Assembly (NCBI RefSeq): GCF_918797505.1
Contig: NC_092795.1
Span: forward strand, 30,057,131 to 30,121,130
Length of the DNA stretch: 64,000 bases
Direction: 5' to 3'
Source of the DNA: Bemisia tabaci
Taxonomy: Eukaryota; Arthropoda; Insecta; Hemiptera; Aleyrodidae
Part shown: in pieces, positions 23,289 through 33,450 of the stretch
How the letters are laid out: every line of letters starts with the position of its first letter
Position numbering within the stretch: the first letter of the stretch is position 1
The notes under the pieces: model-generated
What the model was told of the DNA's origin: nothing
What the model saw: the letters and a program-made list of their open reading frames with translations, nothing else
Database searches by the model: none
Translations under genes and position numbers: made by a program

Positions 23289-23410
23289 CTTTCGAAGTTG
23301 AGGCCGTATTGGAGGGAATCGCCTACGTTGTGGTGAGAGTCCACCTTTACAACCAGTAAAAGTATCCTTGCATACGTAGAGAGCGCATACATTGGCAGTG
23401 TTGCCGTTTA
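23289..23410 (+). repeat. Dispersed repeat R, copy 1
   Basis: TTTCGAAGTTGAGGCCGTAT, GAGAGTCCACC, TCCTTGCATACGTAGAGAGC and ATACATTGGCAGTGTTGCCGT run in the same order as in 39731-39852. Non-coding interspersed repeat, about 200 bases before exon A. Confidence 0.55.
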
Positions 23411-23596
23411 GTTGCGACATTCGCCATCGGCATTGGCTTCAGAGAGGAATTTTCAATTTCTTGTATCCCTCTCTGTCCGTATTGGTTAAATAGATTGAGT
23501 TTCTACCATTAGGACCCCCTTGCCTGACTCCATTGTATTTGTTTTTAGTGTCTGAGTTTTGTGGCATGGAGTAGGTGAATTCAATATAATAAAATT

Positions 23597-23616
23597 GTTG
23601 TTTTGCTGTGTTGCAG
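23597..23616 (+). other. Splice acceptor of exon A
   Basis: T/G-rich stretch ending TGTTGCAG immediately before the first conserved codon of exon A. Confidence 0.8.
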
Positions 23617-23796
23617 GGTCTAGAATTGAAGGGGCAAATGGTACACTGCCCCGAATCGGACTCGTTGCTCTTCGTAGGATCTCCTTTTTTAGACGCCTTA
23701 GACAAGCTGACCAGCCGAGGTCTCTTCATCTCAGACATCCCGCTTCACGACGCCACCCGTGACGTCATCCTAGTCGGCGAACAGGCCAGAGCTCAG
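23617..23796 (+). CDS. Gycalpha99B: Soluble guanylate cyclase alpha subunit, exon A
   Basis: Internal exon of 60 codons, phase 0 at both ends, from GLELKGQM to [11 protein letters not shown]. Soluble guanylate cyclase is the cytosolic alpha/beta heterodimer that binds nitric oxide on the beta heme and makes cGMP from GTP. This exon encodes the C-terminal part of the H-NOXA (PAS-like) domain. The motifs KGQM, ESDSLLF-GSPF and the block [20 protein letters not shown] are family hallmarks. GEQARAQ running into DGLRRRMDK (exon B) is the alpha-type junction; beta subunits differ here. Acceptor TTGCAG and donor GTAATT flank it. The open frame continues upstream and downstream only because the intron happens to lack nearby stops. 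Orthology to Drosophila Gycalpha99B and vertebrate GUCY1A is from remembered family sequences. The name is secure at subunit level; fine orthology is inferred. Confidence 0.95.
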
Positions 23797-23802
23797 GTAA
23801 TT
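23797..23802 (+). other. Splice donor of exon A
   Basis: CAG|GTAATT directly after the GEQARAQ codons. Confidence 0.85.
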
Positions 23803-23943
23803 AATAACTCATAAATTATGACGAATAACATAATATGTATCACTAATTCATAAAATTATTATTTTAATTCATATTTCATCAATCTCTGTACATCGAGCTG
23901 CTTCTTCCACACCCACAGTTCGACTTCGTGTCCTAATTTTCAC

Positions 23944-24334
23944 TAGAGTACCTGTATAGCGAGAGTATAGACGGATGTGAAACTCCGAAAATCCATCAGG
24001 CCTTCACCAATGCCTCCGCGAATAAAGTTAGGGCCCAGAAATGCAGCCAACCTATGAATTTCAATTATCCAGAGCGATTTATTAATACAATTGTTACGAA
24101 CCATCGTTTTCATATATAAAGCACGTATTTGACTTAGTTTTTGCTTAAATTTACTCATTTTTGTGGAAGAAAGCTCATTTATGTACTTTCTTAGCCATTT
24201 TCGTTAGAATTGGAATCTACAGACTGGCAGTGAAATTTTGTTCGTTAGAAGTTGGTTAGAAGGGTGGCTGCACTTTTGGGCCTTAAGCCCTCCATGAAGC
24301 GATCTGTCCATACTCTCGCCATACAGGTACTCTA
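23944..24334. mobile_element. hAT-like MITE family B, 8-bp duplication
   Basis: Ends TAGAGTACCTGTATAGCGAG and CTCGCCATACAGGTACTCTA are inverted repeats. ATTTTCAC flanks both sides exactly (23936-23943, 24335-24342), an 8-bp target-site duplication. Interior includes GGGCCCAGAAATGCAGCCAA and, on the other side, GGGCCTTAAGCCCTCC. Inserted 150 bases after exon A. No open frame. Confidence 0.9.
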
Positions 24335-25060
24335 ATTTTCACTGGAAGAATTAAGCCCTTCGGGTCCAATGTAAATAAACCAAATAGTAAAAAATGTCTA
24401 GACGCGTAAAGGAATGCTATATTTTATATCTTCTGGAATCGACTCTGAATAAAATTTGATAGATTTTCGCCGATAACTACACTTCTCCTGTAAATATTGG
24501 TTCTTGCTTGTAACAAATCAACTCCCTTAGGTTGGGTCTCTTTTTTGGGCCGCGAGAGCTCCATGAACAGCCTATAGGTAGTAAACCAATCAGAGAGCGG
24601 ACTCGACCTGAAAGCTCTCTCTCTTTATATGTAGCGCTCAGATTCGCCAAATGATAAATCAAAGAGTTGAGCGATAGAAAACCTAACTCAATTTGCAAAA
24701 AAATTTACCCAACTAAGTGCTCACCCCAACATTCATCAGTCATCTTTCGGCAAATTTTACGCTCGGTGAGTTTCTCGTCAATCATCTAAAAGCGAAAAGT
24801 AGCGTTGACCTTCGAACTTAACTTTCACCCACCCGATTGAATTTCCTTAGATTTAGATTAGATTTTCAGGTTTTTTTCTTTGATGTGTGTTGCACTAGGT
24901 GCGGTTTGAACATTTCCAAGGAAACACCCAGACCTGTAGAAACATCTCTGAAATTTACGGGACCCCCTCTGATTTTGCCTTTAGAGCCTCATTGAAGGCC
25001 TAAAACTAATAAACCAATTGGAGACGGCTACAGACTTGATCTCCCCGTCTATGTACCTTA

Positions 25061-25313
25061 CTGCCGTGCTAAGGAAGAGCGCCGTATGAACATTCGAGAG
25101 TTGCCAAATTTCCCTTGATAAAACATGTATTTTTGACAACATTCATGCATATTTTTCCATGAAACTTTCAGATATTTTAGATGAAAGTGCGTACGAAATC
25201 GTCTGAAAATTCTGGAAAATAACATTCGCAATTTTCCCAGTAAATTCGGTTTTTATCGCAGGAAACTTGTCAACGTCTGAAGGCTCATACGGCGTTCTAT
25301 CCTAGCACGGCAG
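25061..25313. mobile_element. MITE family A copy, 4-bp duplication CTTA
   Basis: ~253 bp with CTGCCGTGCTAAGGAAGAGC at left and TTCTATCCTAGCACGGCAG at right. CTTA flanks both ends exactly (25057-25060, 25314-25317). Confidence 0.9.
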
Positions 25314-25358
25314 CTTACTCATCTCCAAAGTTCGAGTTAATCCAAAGGCAGGAGATCG

Positions 25359-25669
25359 TAGAGTCCCTTTATACTGAGAGTCAAGACAACACCCCCTCAT
25401 GGAGTCACAAACGGGAATAAAGATTACAGAAATTGAACGTTTTTTGTAATCTTTGATCGGCCCATTCTCAAATTCTTCTCTCCGTTCCTTCTCTCATTCC
25501 GTTTGTTCCTTGCCGAACCCGTAATTCCCGGTCCATTCCAGATTATAATCTTTGCAATCGGTGAAAATGTAATCTTTATTCCCGTTTGTGACACTGTGAA
25601 GGCCTAAAATACGGGAACCAATCAGAAATGGATTCACATTAGCTTGACTCTCAGTCTAAAGGAACTCTA
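25359..25669 (+). mobile_element. hAT-like MITE family F, copy 2
   Basis: TAGAGTCCCTTTATACTGAG at left, CTCAGTCTAAAGGAACTCTA at right. Flanks GGAGATCG (25351-25358) and GGAGATGG (25670-25677) match at 7 of 8. Interior has AACGGGAATAAAGATTACA near the left end and its complement near the right. Reverse orientation relative to 9854-10173. Confidence 0.85.
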
Positions 25670-25685
25670 GGAGATGGGAGCCCCG

Positions 25686-26093
25686 TTAAAATCCGACAAC
25701 CCTCCTTCTCTTCCCCGAATCGATGGTATCTGACCCGCGGCTCGACGAACGGCGAACTTGGCGGCGCGGCGACCCATGCGCAAGTTCAACGGTCAGCATG
25801 CAGATAGCGTACGCCGAAAAATAATAAAGAAGTTGGAAGACAATCTGAAATTCAAATGAGGTCGCCGGGGGTCGGGTCGCCCCTCCGAGGGGGACAGGTA
25901 CCGAGTCCGTCGGAGGCGCGGGCCCGCGGGTCATTCGTTCCAGCCTGGTACCTGCTCCTAATCTGTATTGGAAATTCACCGATCACCCCGAATAGGTTCA
26001 AACCACTCCGCATAATTCCCCCCTTCCCCCTGCCTCCGCTCCCGGTGCATAATTCAAAGAAAACAATGACGTTGATGCCGGACTGCGCCTAAG
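25686..26093. other. GC-rich unique block
   Basis: Unusually GC-rich for this intron (GGCGGCGCGGCGACCCATGC; GAGGCGCGGGCCCGCGGGTC). Open in two overlapping frames on opposite strands, neither recognisable. Could be a conserved regulatory element or a transposon piece; nothing in the sequence decides. Confidence 0.35.
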
Positions 26094-26306
26094 CAAGTGC
26101 CTTTATAGGGCGAGTATGGACAACTCGAAAATTTGGAGGTTAGGTTTGATCAGGTCATGTAGCTTTTGGGGCCCAAAAGAGGAGCCAACCTATGAACTCG
26201 AATTATCCAGTGGTACTAATTTTCATATTTTAACTATTTACACGGATCAAAAATTATAAAAGCACATAAAACTTAATTTTATAACAAAGAGATGAAAATG
26301 CAAATT
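26094..26306 (+). mobile_element. hAT-like MITE family B, truncated
   Basis: AAGTGCCTTTATAGGGCGAG, then AACTCGAAAATTTGGAGG and GATCAGGTCATGTAGC, follow the left half of 63545-63928. The right terminus is missing. Confidence 0.75.
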
Positions 26307-26531
26307 AAAAGTGACCTTATTTGCTAGTCTGTAAGTTTAAACCAACAAAACACGATTCTGTGACTAGCGCAACCGGCCCATTCGTGATCCTCTGCCATAA
26401 AGTCAAAGCGATACTCTTGAAGGCGCTCCAAGCAACTATTCCACCTCGAAAGTATTGCACAGTATCAGACGAAAATGAAGGCGCTCTAGAGAACGTGAAT
26501 TGACTGGTATCGTTTACCACTGCTCCCGGCT

Positions 26532-26750
26532 GTATCGACGGCGTAGTGCCTCTATGTTATTTTTTTAAAGGAGAACAAATTGACATCGTTCCTTGAAGTT
26601 TATGCAGAATTTTCCTCGCACAGAGAAGGAAAATCCCGGCAGTTCTAAATAATTGCCGTTGAGTAGTTTTCCGTTTAAAAAATAAAGTATGACAGGAAGT
26701 CTGCGATGTCACAAACCGAGTTATGTGATTGCCGGCTTACACCGTCGATG
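26532..26750 (-). mobile_element. Dispersed repeat K, copy 2
   Basis: Reverse complement of 58090-58346: GAGTAGTTTTCCGTTTAAAA, AAAGTATGACAGGAAGTCTG and AACCGAGTTATGTGATTGCC all match. Short inverted ends TATCGACGGCGTA and TTACACCGTCGAT. Non-coding. Confidence 0.7.
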
Positions 26751-27261
26751 TGTCCACTGATCGTACGATATGCGGCTCCCGTTCGATCGATTTTTGTGGA
26801 ACGTGTTATTAGATGGCATTTTTTTAAATGGGAAACTCGACTTTTAACTCAATTTTCAGTGGTGGATCTTAGATTTTGCTCCCGAAATTATTCTTTACAC
26901 TACATGGAAGATATAGGAGTGAAGAGTCTCAGAAATACCGAGATGGGCGAAAGACGTGTTCGATACGTCATAACTTTTTCAATTTTGTGAGTTAGTATCT
27001 TCTGACTTGGACTACTGTCCTATAATCATTGAAGGAGAAAACTTTTTTTTGGTGGGGGGAGGGGGGCGGTGGTCACGACCTTCTAACCTCCAGAAAGAGC
27101 CAGGGAGACATTCTCCCAAAATATCAACATTTTCAAGGGGAGATCGCCCATGTGACTTGCGTATCGAGCGTTTCTTTTACCCATCCCAGTATAATGTCTC
27201 TGATGGTCTTTTGTGCGTTTTGGTATGCGAAAATTTTACGAGCCGCACAACCACGACTATT

Positions 27262-27512
27262 CTGCCGTGTTTAGGAAGAACGCCGTATGAACATTCGAGA
27301 GTTGCCAAATTTTCCTGGATAAAACATGCATTTTTGACGAAATTCAAACATATTTTTCCTTGAAATTTTCAGATATTTTAAATAAAAGTGCTCACAAAAT
27401 TGTCTAGAAAATTTGAAGAAAAATGTTATCAACTTCCCCCCAAATCCGTATTAATAAGAGGAAAGTGGGCAACGTCTGAAGATTCATACGGCGTTTTTCC
27501 TTAGCACGGCAG
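27262..27512. mobile_element. MITE family A copy, 4-bp duplication TATT
   Basis: ~251 bp, CTGCCGTGTTTAGGAAGAAC at left and GTTTTTCCTTAGCACGGCAG at right. TATT flanks both ends exactly (27258-27261, 27513-27516). Confidence 0.9.
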
Positions 27513-27994
27513 TATTCCGATCATCGCAAAATCCAAGACCCTCAGCCCTGCCTCCGTTCATGGTGGACGTTTCACGCATCCTCGAGGGGTCTCATCAATA
27601 CAGGAGGCCGGACGTATAATCACCGAAAGACTACATTCGGAATCCATCGGACCGGTCCGTAAATGGAGGCCATAAATCAAAGGCGGTGGCGGCGGCCCAA
27701 AAGCGCTGGCCGGCCGGGCTGATGGATGCACGCAATTGCCGCGAACGCATCGTTAAAAATAATTAGCCCTCGGCGGTGTTTTAAACCGCGCCCGCGCTTC
27801 GGCCCCAGCCCTCTTCGCTTAATGCGTCCGCGGAGATTTCCCACCGAAGCAGCACCGTCGCCAGCCAAGCGCTAATGAAAACCCCCCCTTCGGACCCCCC
27901 GAGTCCCCCCTCGAGCGGCGCCCCCGCACTTTTCCACCGGAGGGTGCTGTCGCGGTGTTGACGAGTTGAGCCGGAAACAAATCGACGGTGGAGA
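27513..27994. other. GC-rich unique block, no gene recognised
   Basis: GC-rich stretch with GGCGGTGGCGGCGGCCC and runs of C near 27880-27910. The 27677-27868 minus-strand frame is Arg/Gly-rich and looks like composition rather than protein. Confidence 0.4.
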
Positions 27995-28285
27995 TGGAGT
28001 ACCTTTATAGGGAGAGTATGGACAACTCGGAAATTTGGAGGTTAGGTTTGATCAGGTCATGTAGCTTTTAGGGCCCAAAAAGGCAGCCAACCTATGAGCT
28101 CGAATTATCCAGTGGTACTAATTCAAACTACGAGAGTAGGTGCACTGATCAAAAATTATTAAAGAACGTATAAAACTTTGATTTCGCATACATTTCCTTA
28201 GTTTCAAAGTCTTAATCCTTAAAAACGCTTGCTTACAATGCGCTGTCGGCCCTATTGATTAATTTTTCAAATACTTTATAAAGAG
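27995..28285 (+). mobile_element. hAT-like MITE family B, truncated
   Basis: TGGAGTACCTTTATAGGGAG through AGGTTAGGTTTGATCAGG, GATCAAAAATTATTAAAG and TACAATGCGCTGTCGGCC, in the order of the full element at 29476-29868. Right end missing after about 28285. Confidence 0.8.
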
Positions 28286-29141
28286 TAACTTCGAAGGTTC
28301 TCACCTCTTGCTTTTAACTAACGACTTTTCACAAATAGCACTTAATTTTTGGTGTGAAAATTTTAACTTTTGATTTTTTTTTTTTTTTACTTAATGTGCT
28401 ACCACTTTACACTGTGCTTCTGAATTTTGCATACCATTTATCCCTGCTACGAGTTCTTTCATTTTTTATTTAATATGTATATTACTTTCGGAAATGGTAC
28501 TTGGATGTCGCCCTGTAGCACCCCTTGACGACACCTAACCGCTGATGCCCCGGTAATCATACCAAAAAATGTAAAAAGTTGCACGGAATCGGCAACATCG
28601 CAAATCTCTTGGTTCCCTTTTGAAAAATGCAGTGGAGTTATTACCACTAGTGTTTTCATATGCAGCTTAGCATTGAAATTTTTTGCTCCGTGGGCCCGGA
28701 ATGCAATCATTGCACAAAGCGAGAAGTTTAACCGAGTCTCAATCGATGCCAGGCCGACTGCTGCACCGCGCAACAACCACGCTTATCCAATCTAAATGCT
28801 ATGTAGATAAGTGGTTTCGATTGGGGGGTAAAGTCAGTATTCGCAAATTATATCACAATATTGACTCTGTCAGGGGCGCGGGAGAGGGGGGGGGGTTGGA
28901 ATCGAGACGGAAGTCCCGATAAATTGGGCCCTAAACGCCATTAGGCCAGTTCGCCATTTCGTCGGATTAAGTTGGGGAGTAAAGCCGAGTCGGGTGGATT
29001 ACCAAGTATCGTCGTGAAACATATCTCGCCACTATTTTAATCGCACCGCGGCTCGAGCCATGGCCACGCGGTTCCGACGTTGCCATTACCATCGAAAAAA
29101 CATCAACTGACACTTTTAAAGAGTACTTGTGGACAACTCAC
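28286..29141. other. No gene recognised
   Basis: Unique sequence with a T run near 28376-28388 and a short G run near 28887-28895. Frames at 28459-28776 (-) and 28683-28922 (+) have no recognisable domain. Confidence 0.4.
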
Positions 29142-29149
29142 CCTTCCAC

Positions 29150-29467
29150 CATAGAGTACATAGAGTCGTAATGTAAATGGGAGAGCTGACGCCATGTTCT
29201 GCTCGACGAGTTCCGAGCCCGGTGTGCGCCGAGGTTCGGGTCACTTTTTCGATACGTGTTCGATCCAAAATGGCGGTGTGGAATACGTGGTGATTCCTAT
29301 CTTCTTTGTATACATCGGATGGCCGGGTACCCGTGTATCGCAAACAATCCATTATGTATCGAAAAAGTGACCCGGCATCACACAGGAGTCTCGGAATTCG
29401 GGACCTGGAAAATGCTTAAAAGTGGCGCCAGCTCACCCGCTTACATTACGACTCTATGTACTCTATG
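29150..29467. mobile_element. MITE X, 8-bp duplication CCTTCCAC
   Basis: Inverted ends CATAGAGTACATAGAGTCGT and ACGACTCTATGTACTCTATG; arms extend inward with GTCACTTTTTCGATAC mirrored by GTATCGAAAAAGTGAC. CCTTCCAC lies exactly at 29142-29149 and 29468-29475. The 8-bp duplication suggests a hAT-type transposase, though the CATAG start is not the commonest hAT end. No open frame that resembles a transposase. Confidence 0.85.
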
Positions 29468-29475
29468 CCTTCCAC

Positions 29476-29868
29476 TAGAGTGCCTTCAAAGGGAGAGTAT
29501 GGCCAACTCGAAAATTCGGAGGTTAGGTTTGATCAAATCATGTAGCTCTTGGGACTCAAAAGGGTAGTCATCTATGAACTCGAACTATCCAGTAGTATTG
29601 ATTTAAACTGCGAGAGTAGGTACACCGATCAAAAATCATAAAAGCAAGTATAGAACTTTTATTTTGCATGCATTTTCTCAGTTTCAAAGTCTTCATCCTT
29701 AAAAACGCTTGTTTACAATGCGCTGTCGGCCATATTGATTAATCTTTCAAATACATAGGTTGGTAGCGGCGCTTTTCTAGTGATTTTCGTTTTACACGTT
29801 GTCGCCCTTTTTGGCCCTAAGAGCTACATAAATTGAGTTGTCCATACTCTCTCTGTAAAGGCACTCTA
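29476..29868. mobile_element. hAT-like MITE family B, in same target as X
   Basis: TAGAGTGCCTTCAAAGGGAG at left, CTCTCTGTAAAGGCACTCTA at right. CCTTCCAC flanks it at 29468-29475 and 29869-29876, so it shares one copy of the 8-mer with MITE X next door. Full-length interior. Confidence 0.9.
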
Positions 29869-30262
29869 CCTTCCACTTGCTTATTGATGCTGAAACTGCA
29901 AAAATGCTTATCTCGCTGGAGGAAGCTTTTAATTTCGGGACTCCAACATTCAACTGGTGACCTATCTACTAGATGGATGCTGTATACAGGGTTGAGCATG
30001 TCCTTCTGAAAATAAACTGTAGTTTTGGTAAAAATTTTTAGGTCATTACTTCACCCGTAGCTTATCATCCATCTAGTGGTCAGGATGACTGTTACTGTTT
30101 TGTCATTGTCCAATAGGAAATGTTGAATCCCTCCCTCCCTGAAAGTTTCTATTCCCCGCCAAGAGACCAATAGAGGGTCTCTCCTTATCACTGAACTAAC
30201 CCGAGGGAATCTGCTTTTTTTAAGCCCATAGAATCCCTCAGCAGAGTTCCAAGTCTCCTGCA

Positions 30263-30532
30263 GGCCGATTATTGAAATTGATAGACAAATAAGCTATAGA
30301 CAAAGACGACAAAAGGGATTTGGAGGGATCCTATCGGTGGAAGCGGGTGGTGGCAATGGACATAGGAGATAGGTAATGGACTGACTAACGGCAACCCACC
30401 AAAGACCCGACAGTTAGTCCATCATTTTCTTCTTTAGTCTATAAGAACCAACCATGTCAACCAATAGGATCGCTCTTTAGTCCCTATGTCTTCTTTGTCT
30501 ATTGCTTTGTCTATCAGTTTCAATAATCGGCC
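30263..30532. mobile_element. MITE family P, copy 1
   Basis: GGCCGATTATTGAAATTGAT, AGACAAA at left and TTTGTCTATCAGTTTCAATA, ATCGGCC at right. Interior has ACTGACTAACGGCAACCCAC and AGTTAGTCCATCATTTTC. A related partial copy lies at about 62950-63093. Target duplication unclear. Confidence 0.75.
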
Positions 30533-30551
30533 CGCAGCACAGATGAAGTAC

Positions 30552-30854
30552 TAGAGCCTCCTCATAGTGAAAGTCATGACACGTGGAATCTATTTCTGAC
30601 CGGCTCCTGGGTTTTCCACTCTTGCGGAATCGTAAGGAGTCAACAAGATTACGCTATCACCGGTCGCAAAAATTAAAAGCTCGAATGAAGCAGGGAAATA
30701 AAGGCATTATGTGGAATGTAGCATACATGAGAGCAAGGATATAGGAAAGGAATCCAGGAATGGGTTGATCAAAGATTACAAAAAACGTATAACTAATCGT
30801 ATGATTTTTCTCCAGGACTCGAGATGTCTTAGCGATCCCCGTGATGGGACTCTA
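30552..30854. mobile_element. hAT-like MITE family F, diverged copy
   Basis: Left TAGAGCCTCCTCATAGTGAA, right GTGATGGGACTCTA. Flanks TGAAGTAC (30544-30551) and TGCAGTAC (30855-30862) match at 7 of 8. Interior is clearly related to family F but decayed (GGGAAATAAAGGCATTATG, GGTTGATCAAAGATTAC). Confidence 0.7.
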
Positions 30855-31201
30855 TGCAGTACTTGCAGAAGAGGAAGGAAGTTTTGTATCGTAATACTGA
30901 GGGTTAATAAGGATCAGGAACTCTCGACAATCGAGGGGAGTCGTCGTTTTTCTCTTTATTTATTGGAAAGTGAATAGCCCCCGGCGTCACTCAAGTGTTG
31001 AAAACTCGACGCAAAGAACTAGTCCTCTTACATATTTAAAGAGATTGCGAAAGAGTTTATGCATTTGATCCCTCATAATCTCGAAGAGGAGACTGTCGAG
31101 AACTCTCGAGAAATATTACGTTGGTGCCAGCTCCATTCTCAGGACGAAATTTGTTCGATTTAAATTCTTTCCAATGACTAGATAAAGTTTAAAAATTAGC
31201 A

Positions 31202-31428
31202 CACTGGAAAAAAAACACATTGAATCTAGAGTCCAGACTCCTAAAAACATCGACAAGAAAAAGTACTCTTGATTCAATCAGAATCTAGCTTAAATAAAAA
31301 ACCAAGCCTCTTAATTTAAGCGGATTTCGTTTTGATCCAAGCAAAAATCCGATTGAATCAAGAATATTTTTTCTTGTTAATGTTTTCAAGAGTCTGGACT
31401 TTAGATCTAATGTGTTTTTTTCCCAGTG
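31202..31428. mobile_element. MITE family C, copy 2
   Basis: CACTGGAAAAAAAACACATTG at left, ATGTGTTTTTTTCCCAGTG at right, with GAATCTAGAGTCCAGACTC mirrored by AAGAGTCTGGACTTTAGATC. Flanking dinucleotides CA and CC differ. Confidence 0.85.
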
Positions 31429-31873
31429 CCGGATACGCATTTCACATCCTGTAGTATGTATCCTGCAATAGCGAATTATATAGGTATGAACGTTGTCTTG
31501 TTCTCGGGTAATATTCTGATAAAAATTCGCAAAATCTTAAATAGAGGAATAATACCCTTGCTTAGCATGGCAGCATGGTCAACGCTTTCTTTCAATCTTT
31601 TTTAGTGCCAAGCGTGTTTGAATCATCTCATGTAGAAACAAATAAGGGGTTTTTTTTTTCTCACGGCGGCACACGCTGGTACAACCTACAGGCACTTCCT
31701 TTTGCCGGAATGTTTTTTAATTGCTGATTAATCAAATAGTCACGCGAGGACAAAGCGTTCCAGATACCGTGCCGGCACCCTTTTTACAGAAAAAACCCTA
31801 CAAACGATCCTTATCAATTATTGTACCGTAATTGATGAAATGCTCGTGAGGCATTGATAAGTACTCGCTCCTT

Positions 31874-32104
31874 AGGCCTTGTCTCCACGGAACGCTTCAC
31901 AGGATTCGTCCCAAGTTCGAATCGTAGGAATGAAACTTTTAAACTTTCTCCCCGTTAAAAAAAGCAACGAAACTTATTTTTTTTCTCTCTGAGTCGCTTT
32001 CATGACTTCTCAAGGACTCTACTTGCAACTGTGATTAGTATTGACTTGCTCAATATGTTTCCCTAAGACAAATCCCACGTAATGTCCTGTGGAGACAGGG
32101 CCTT
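31874..32104. mobile_element. MITE family Q, copy 1
   Basis: AGGCCTTGTCTCCACGGAAC at left and GTCCTGTGGAGACAGGGCCTT at right, inverted; GACAAATCCCACGTAATG inside matches the copy at 47031-47454. Non-coding. Confidence 0.75.
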
Positions 32105-33003
32105 GTGAATTTCCACTGGCTGTGAAAAATAACGTAGAACTTGTAATCTTCACTTCGGAAACACAGTAAAATTTCAAAAAAATATATGACTCAGATCATC
32201 TTCAATCTGTGGATTGTGTTCCCTCTAACTTCCGCTGTAAGTCGTTTCGACAAAAGAACTGATACTCTAAGTTGGGTCAATTTTAAACCCAGTTTCCCTA
32301 TTATAGATAGTCTGGAAACAAATTTTTTACAGTGCCCAAACCTTCTCTACTTAACCCAAAATCAACCACTGATAATTATCACGGAACTACATGTATTGAT
32401 GGGGATCTCTAGTGTGACCAGTGACTATCGAAACCAAGATTTATTACGACATTTCAGTGCCCTCTTTTGCGGATTTCCATCCAGAAAAACTAACGAAATT
32501 ATATCGTAAAACTCTCCCAAAATTTTGCTCTCAATAGGACTATAAGAAAAACAAATTCTGGCGCTCAGTGCCTAATATTGGGAGACATTGTAAATTTTGA
32601 ATTTGGAAAGTTAGCCGACACATTATATACTGCAATAGATTCCGGTATGGATCATTTTTGAAAAGAACGAAATTTGTGCCCGCATTTTCAACGTAAAATG
32701 TAAATCATGGAAATGGGAAGGAAGTATTGAAGATTCGCCGGTCAATTTTCCGCAATTTTTTTTTTCGAGTCGTGCGGTTTTTGAAATAAATAATCTCTTT
32801 ATGAACAAGCCCTAAGTTTCACACAGGCACCCGCCGCTTCTTTTTCAACAAAACATACATCCATGTTACCAGAAAAGCCACTTTAAAGTCATTGAAAAGT
32901 ATCCGTCGATGATGTCATCGGAAAGTATATTAATGCGCCCATCGAAAAGTTGAAGTGAAGTAAGCAGAAAATACATAATGACGTCAATAGCGGGATTTCC
33001 TTA
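32105..33003. other. No gene recognised
   Basis: The 107-codon frame at 32186-32509 (+) has no recognisable motif, no supporting splice context and normal intron composition. Nothing else seen. Confidence 0.4.
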
Positions 33004-33450
33004 CACTGAAAAAAAATTCTCGGCGTTTTTACCAAGGTCCGTTGGTACTTTGACCATCTCACTTTTTTTACCGATTATTGGTAATTTTACCAAGACAGAC
33101 TGGTAAGCTTACCTAAAAACCGGTATTTTTACTGTTATTTTCAGGTAAGAATACCGCTTTTATTGATAATCAATTCCCGGTAACTTTGCCATTTTATCTC
33201 GGTAATTCTACCACAGTCAATAAAAAATATTGACATTTTTACCAAGGTCCAGTGAAATTACCGAGAAAGTTCAATAATTTTACCGAGATTTCTCGGTAAA
33301 ATTACCAATTCCATAAATGGTAATTTTACCATGCAAGAAAAAACTGGGATCAAATAGAACCCTGAATGCTTGGTAGTTACACCTTCTTAAACCTGGCTTC
33401 TTTGGTAATTACCTTTTCTTAGTAAATACACCTAGATTTTTTTTTCAGTG
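33004..33450. mobile_element. MITE family D, copy 2 (GGTAA-rich)
   Basis: CACTGAAAAAAAATTCTCGG at left and TTTTTTTTTCAGTG at right; same interior order as 19266-19680, with a ~30-bp extra segment near the right end. TA flanks both ends (33002-33003, 33451-33452). Confidence 0.9.

Larger units (their letters stand above)
1..23616 (+). other. Upstream intron or flank of sGC alpha gene
   Basis: Exon A starts with a splice acceptor, so at least the DNA immediately upstream is intron. I looked for earlier exons of the gene (H-NOX heme domain and first part of H-NOXA) on the + strand and recognised none. How much of this stretch is intron and how much is intergenic cannot be told. It is filled with short transposons and repeats listed separately. 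Confidence 0.6.

Noticed and set aside
23608..23814. Independent small gene starting at GTG 23608
   Set aside because: The conserved sequence starts exactly after the TTGCAG acceptor and stops exactly at the GTAATT donor; the extra codons are intron.
29476..29868. Tc1/mariner MITE with TA duplication
   Set aside because: The TA belongs to the element ends; the 8-bp flanks match exactly, which mariner elements do not produce.
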